Below, piece by piece: positions 5,686-9,744 of a stretch of DNA of 9,744 bases. Every line of letters begins with the position of its first letter. The stretch's first letter is position 1. A program made the position numbers and the translations under genes. Under the pieces are notes generated by a model, which made no database searches, was not told the DNA's origin, and saw nothing but the letters and a program-made list of their open reading frames with translations. This stretch comes from Saprospiraceae bacterium (GTDB lineage: Bacteria; Bacteroidota; Bacteroidia; Chitinophagales; Saprospiraceae), in assembly GCA_023299965.1 (NCBI GenBank), contig JALZVN010000044.1, positions 1 through 9,744 on the forward strand, read 5' to 3'.

Positions 5686-8600
5686 AGAGACCTAATCCTA
5701 ATAGTATTGATTATATTCTATGTTTGCAATCTTACGCAAGGGCAAACTGCTTCAGTGGAAAGAGGCTGTGTTCCTTTGACCGTTTTGTTTGAGTCTCCTA
5801 ATGCATCTAATCATTTTTGGGACTTTAAGGATGGGGCGTCTTCCAATCTTCAATTTCCAGAGCATATTTTCACGGAGGCAGGTGTCTTCAATGTGGAACT
5901 GCGAGATGAGCAGGGTGGCACAATTTTAGGGACTGTTGAAGTAACTGTTTTTGCAGATCCAATCATTAATGTTACTCCAGATGTAAATAATGGATGCGCG
6001 CCTTTAAATGTAAATTTCAATTCTAGTATAGATTTAGATTCTGAGTTAACCTTGGAAACTATAAAGTGGTCTTTTGGAGATGGGAGTACAAGTATAGATG
6101 CTAACCCAGTACATACTTATAATATCGGTGGTGAATTTGATGTCTCCTTGGCTATAACTACTAATATTGAAGAGTGTGACAAAACGCTCTTTTTGGCAGA
6201 TCTAATCCAAATAGAAGATGTAGGAAATCTTGATTTTGGATTAGACATTGATGGTGCTTGTGCAGCTCCAAGCACCATTGGTATCAATAATAATACAATA
6301 CAAGTTCCTGGTGTTTCTTATGAATGGGATTTTGGGAATGGGACAACAAGTAATGCTTTCAGTCCAGCGCCTGTAAACTATACAAGTGATGGAGTGTACA
6401 CCATAACCCTTACTGCATCTGGATCAGGGGGATGTTCACAATCATTCGAACGTATGATTACGGTTGGTGAACCTATTATAGATTTTGTTATTCCTGATAC
6501 GGTTTGCGTCCAAACTTTATTGGAGATTGAAAATAACACAGCAACAGCCTTTTTTAGGTGGCAGTTTGGAGATGATGCCAATATTAGCTCCTCTCTTTTG
6601 CGAGAGCCACGGGTTCTCTTCTCTGAAGGCGGTTTGCACACTATTACTTTAAGAGCCTTCAATGATACGAACTGTATTGTTGATACAAGCTTTCAAGTTT
6701 TTGTCGAAAATATTAGTGCTAGTTTTAGTCTTACTCCTGGGATTAGCTGCTTTCAAGAGACGGACATCATGCTTAGCGCTGATGATAAGAATTTAGCACA
6801 GTATATTTGGGATGGTGATTTGGGAACAGGACCTGAACACATCCTCAATTTCATCTGCCCAGAAAGAGATTCTTTCTACATTGAGATAAGAGATACGTTT
6901 AAGATTTCATTAGACGTCTTCTCAGATTTTGGTTGTGCAGCTACCGATACTGTAGCGTATTTTCAAAGAAAACCATTTGCACATTTTCTACCAAGTACGA
7001 CTCAAGGCTGCGCCCCACTAGAGGTTACCTTCGAAGATGTTTCTGAAACAGAGACTTCCTTTAATTCCAGTGAATGGTTATTTGGCGATGGGAATACTGC
7101 GTCCAATCTAGCTACTGCAACAAATACATATACAGAGCCTGGAGAATACTTTGTCAAACTTGTTGTAGAGACTATTGAAGGCTGTAGAGATACCTCTGCT
7201 GGACGATGGATACATGTAGGTTCTAGAATAGCGCCTGAGTATACCATCAGCGATACAGATATTTGCTTGCATGAATCGATTAGTATTAGTTTAGATAATG
7301 TAGATGATCGAATTGATAGATGGCATGTATACACAGATGATGGTAGGACGGGGCATTGTGATGAGAGTAGACTTATGACCCATAATTTTCGTACTGAACC
7401 TGGGGATTATGAGGTTACTTTTACCATTGATTACAATGGGTGTGTGAATGATGTCACTGCACCAGAAACGATCAATGTGCGCGGTGCAAACGCCAATCTA
7501 GATCACATGTACGATTGCCAAACCCCTTATGACATTATGCTTACTAATTCGGGGCTAATGGCTAATCAAGTGTCCTGGTCAATCGATACATTAGAAATAT
7601 CAAATGATCCTATTGCGAATTATACTTTTCCAGATCGAGGATCTTATATTGTTACATTGATCACGGAAGACACCAATAGTGGCTGTCCAGCGGATACTAC
7701 TATGACAGAGCTGTTTATCACAGATCCTGTTGCGGATTTTATACTACCTGATATGATTTGTGAAGATGTGCCATATACCTTAGATGCATCTAATTCTGTG
7801 GATGTTGATATAGATTGCTGGCAAGGATTTTTATGGAATCTTCCTTTTGCTCCGAGACCCAGAGAACTGCGCACGGATACCATTTCACACATTTTCTTTG
7901 AACCCGGTGAGTATGATGTTCGACTAGTGGTCGAAGATCGACATGGATGTAGAGACACGATTATTAAATCGACCAGAGTCTATGGTATAGACCCAGAAAT
8001 CGCTATAGATAAAGAACTTATTTGTGCACCAGATATGGTAACGTTTACTAATCTTAGTACTGCGGATACCTCAATTGTTTCAGCAGTTTGGAGTACTGGT
8101 GGATCAGATATAGAAACAATGGTAGAGTATAGTAAAGATTCCTTGGTCTTTGTATCAAATGATTCTGTAGCTCCTTTTATAAACACCCTAGTATTGACCG
8201 ATGCTCTAGGATGTCGACTCGCTATAATGGATACGGTGCATGTATATCAACCCACTTCAGGGATCAGCTTTGATCAGGGACCCACGATTTGTTTAGGGGA
8301 AGAGATTTCTTTTGTAGCTGTAGACTATACTGCACAAGGCTCTTCTTTAAATTTCAATTGGGATTTTGGACCCTTTGGGACAAGTAATGAACAAACTACA
8401 GATATTACTTTTGACCAAACTGGAAGTTTTCCTATGTCATTAGCTTTTGAGGAGATTTCGTCAGGATGTGGAGATACCTTAGGTCTAGAAATAGTTGTTG
8501 TTCCATTCCCAGAAGCGAATTTTATAAGCCCATTGGATGATGTAGACCCAATTTGCTTCCCTACCCAAATTGAATTATCAAATGTATCGGTTGCTTCACC

Positions 8601-9555
8601 AAGTGACAATGTAGGATGGTTTGCAGATGGGGTAGGTCCATTTGGAGGAGATGAGCCGGTCTTTGCTTTTGAAAGAGGGACTCACCTTGTAGATTTAATT
8701 GTTACATCGCCTTTTGGATGTGCAGATACTTTATCTAAATCTTATACCTTGGTAGGTCCAGAAGGAAACTTTACCATAAGTGATGATGCGCTTTGCCTAG
8801 GGGATGAAATAACAGTTGGCATCCTTGATACAGTGGATGTGACTGGCTGGAGGTTCGCATTTGGGGATGGGGTAGTTGTAGAGAATATAAGTCCAGCTAC
8901 ACATGTATATGATTTCAATCCAGATGAAGGATTTAGAGAAATTAGCCTCACACTTTTCTCAGAAGAAACAGGCTGTGAAACGATAGAGAAGATCCAAGTG
9001 ACGATTGATGGACCAATAGCGGATTATGAAGTTCTTGATAGCTTAGAATATTGCCAAGGGCTGGCGCTTTTTAATAATCTTTCAGAAGATGCTACACAGT
9101 TCGAATGGAGTGTAGATGGAGGGGTGTTCTCAACAGAGACGAATCCGTCTTTCAATTTTAACGCCACAGGAGACTTTGATGTGACCTTGACGGCTACCAA
9201 TCCGGGAAGTCCATGTGTGTCAGACACTACACAAACGATCACGCTAGGAGACTTATCTGATGACGTTATGTTCACGATGCCTAATGTCTTCACACCTAAT
9301 TCAGATGGCTTGAATGACTTTTTCAATATCGTATCTAAGAATCCTGACTTTCAACAATTCATCCGTGTGATTACATTTAAAATCTATGACAGATGGGGAC
9401 AGTTAATCTATGACAATGATGATCCAACTAGCGGTTGGGATGGGAACTATAACGCTGACTTTGCGCCAGCAGCGGTTTACGCTTATTACATAGAGTATGA
9501 ATTGATTGATTGCAATAATCAATCAGAGAAAGGGAATGTTACTTTGATTAGGTAG
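5683..9555 (+). CDS. Giant PKD-repeat surface protein with T9SS type B (gliding-motility) C-terminal domain
   Basis: Read from the ATG this is 1290 residues: signal peptide (1-20, hydrophobic LILIVLIIFYV), then about 14 PKD-like repeats (22-1195), then a type B sorting domain (1199-1290; MPNVFTPNSDGLNDFF, FKIYDRWGQLIYD, GWDGNY, ending GNVTLIR), as in SprB and other CHU_C proteins. Repeat centres, recognised by the WxFGDG motif or its remnant, fall at about residues 46, 128, 215, 293, 376, 464, 546, 631, 718, 802, 892, 979, 1056 and 1141, a mean period near 84. Good copies are WSFGDG, WDFGNG, WLFGDG and FAFGDG; others keep only the Trp. PKD folds act as spacers or carbohydrate/protein binders, so a long filamentous adhesin or mucin-like coat protein is likely. 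Cysteines recur as one pair per repeat. Export presumably needs the SprF-like protein of the same operon. Confidence 0.9.
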   Translation: MRDLILIVLIIFYVCNLTQGQTASVERGCVPLTVLFESPNASNHFWDFKDGASSNLQFPEHIFTEAGVFNVELRDEQGGTILGTVEVTVFADPIINVTPDVNNGCAPLNVNFNSSIDLDSELTLETIKWSFGDGSTSIDANPVHTYNIGGEFDVSLAITTNIEECDKTLFLADLIQIEDVGNLDFGLDIDGACAAPSTIGINNNTIQVPGVSYEWDFGNGTTSNAFSPAPVNYTSDGVYTITLTASGSGGCSQSFERMITVGEPIIDFVIPDTVCVQTLLEIENNTATAFFRWQFGDDANISSSLLREPRVLFSEGGLHTITLRAFNDTNCIVDTSFQVFVENISASFSLTPGISCFQETDIMLSADDKNLAQYIWDGDLGTGPEHILNFICPERDSFYIEIRDTFKISLDVFSDFGCAATDTVAYFQRKPFAHFLPSTTQGCAPLEVTFEDVSETETSFNSSEWLFGDGNTASNLATATNTYTEPGEYFVKLVVETIEGCRDTSAGRWIHVGSRIAPEYTISDTDICLHESISISLDNVDDRIDRWHVYTDDGRTGHCDESRLMTHNFRTEPGDYEVTFTIDYNGCVNDVTAPETINVRGANANLDHMYDCQTPYDIMLTNSGLMANQVSWSIDTLEISNDPIANYTFPDRGSYIVTLITEDTNSGCPADTTMTELFITDPVADFILPDMICEDVPYTLDASNSVDVDIDCWQGFLWNLPFAPRPRELRTDTISHIFFEPGEYDVRLVVEDRHGCRDTIIKSTRVYGIDPEIAIDKELICAPDMVTFTNLSTADTSIVSAVWSTGGSDIETMVEYSKDSLVFVSNDSVAPFINTLVLTDALGCRLAIMDTVHVYQPTSGISFDQGPTICLGEEISFVAVDYTAQGSSLNFNWDFGPFGTSNEQTTDITFDQTGSFPMSLAFEEISSGCGDTLGLEIVVVPFPEANFISPLDDVDPICFPTQIELSNVSVASPSDNVGWFADGVGPFGGDEPVFAFERGTHLVDLIVTSPFGCADTLSKSYTLVGPEGNFTISDDALCLGDEITVGILDTVDVTGWRFAFGDGVVVENISPATHVYDFNPDEGFREISLTLFSEETGCETIEKIQVTIDGPIADYEVLDSLEYCQGLALFNNLSEDATQFEWSVDGGVFSTETNPSFNFNATGDFDVTLTATNPGSPCVSDTTQTITLGDLSDDVMFTMPNVFTPNSDGLNDFFNIVSKNPDFQQFIRVITFKIYDRWGQLIYDNDDPTSGWDGNYNADFAPAAVYAYYIEYELIDCNNQSEKGNVTLIR

Positions 9556-9585
9556 AGGTACCCTAAGGTTTTAATAGAGGTACCC
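9553..9585. repeat. Two direct TAGAGGTACCC copies after the PKD gene
   Basis: TAGAGGTACCC occurs at 9553-9563, where its TAG is the stop codon of the PKD gene, and at 9575-9585, 22 bp further on. Together with the copy at 1768-1778 this makes three exact copies of an 11-mer in under 10 kb, all just past gene ends. Each contains the palindrome GGTACC. Confidence 0.55.
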
Positions 9586-9617
9586 AATAGTTGTTTTAGC
9601 GTTATTTAACCTCTATT
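9573..9617. terminator. Possible terminator between convergent genes
   Basis: AATAGAGGT (9573-9581) and ACCTCTATT (9609-9617) are a perfect 9-bp inverted repeat around a 27-nt loop; on the plus strand four T residues span 9616-9619. It sits in the 62-bp gap between the convergent stop codons and abuts the minus-strand stop. The long loop and short T-run make it weak as a classical intrinsic terminator. Confidence 0.3.
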
Positions 9618-9744
9618 TTACTTTCCAATCAACACATTATACGCCTCAGGTATTTCAACACCTGTAAAGCCATTGGTCAGGCCGTAAATAATGGTTATAG
9701 TAATAGCAACTCCTAAGAGGATTAAGAGTTGAGCTTGAAGACGA
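9618..9744 (-). CDS. C-terminal end of an unrecognised membrane protein, partial
   Basis: On the minus strand 41 codons read open from the right edge to a TAA at 9620-9618. The peptide begins RLQAQLLILLGVAITITIIY, a strongly hydrophobic segment that looks like one transmembrane helix, followed by GLTNGFTGVEIPEAYNVLIG and a final Lys. The short hydrophilic tail suggests the protein ends just outside a last membrane span. I do not recognise the family. The gene is convergent with the T9SS operon, and its start and most of its length lie outside the window. Confidence 0.5.
   Translation of the reverse strand, partial: RLQAQLLILLGVAITITIIYGLTNGFTGVEIPEAYNVLIGK

Noticed and set aside
5391..5792. 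Extra plus-strand frames within the protease gene and across the start of the PKD gene
   Set aside because: They are out-of-frame shadows of genes with strong motifs and signal peptides.
6378..9326. Several minus-strand open frames of 68 to 110 codons inside the PKD gene
   Set aside because: Their Ser/Thr/Val-rich translations are the expected antisense of repeated PKD coding sequence; none has a recognisable domain.

Overview
The window looks like an AT-rich chromosome segment from a member of the Bacteroidota. Three things point there: a PorP/SprF-family protein of the type IX secretion system (T9SS), a giant protein ending in the gliding-motility-associated (type B) C-terminal sorting domain, and a CotH-like protein ending in a type A T9SS sorting domain. 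Ribosome binding sites are weak or absent upstream of the starts, which also fits that phylum. I cannot assign a genus; a saprospirian or flavobacterial relative is a guess.

Layout. Bases 1-636 (minus strand) hold the first 212 residues of a KduD-type sugar-acid dehydrogenase that runs off the left edge. It is clearly more GC-rich (about 48% by hand count) than the rest (about 34% in a sampled part of the CotH gene). Bases 637-1086 are non-coding and carry palindromes next to the kduD start plus two multi-hairpin arrays. Bases 1087-1518 (minus) encode a small VOC-fold PhnB-like protein. Bases 1519-1818 are non-coding and hold an inverted-repeat element of about 95 bp and a copy of a short repeat, TAGAGGTACCC. 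Bases 1819-3501 (minus) encode a secreted CotH-like protein with a T9SS type A tail. Bases 3502-3878 are a divergent intergenic region.

From 3879 a plus-strand operon runs to 9555: PorP/SprF-like outer-membrane protein, a small metzincin-type (M43-like) metalloprotease, and a 1290-residue protein made of a signal peptide, about 14 PKD-like repeats and a type B T9SS sorting domain. The junctions are tight: a 16-bp overlap, then a TAATG stop/start overlap. The right edge (9618-9744, minus) holds the last 41 codons of an unrecognised membrane protein, convergent with the operon.

How the genes fit together. SprF-like proteins are the known partners of type B cargo such as SprB, so the first and third operon genes read as a transporter-linked factor plus its own surface cargo. 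The protease between them, which has a signal peptide but no T9SS tail, is the unusual member and could mature or release the adhesin (inference). The CotH protein across the divergent promoter region is a second T9SS client of the other tail class. The dehydrogenase and VOC protein have no visible link to secretion.
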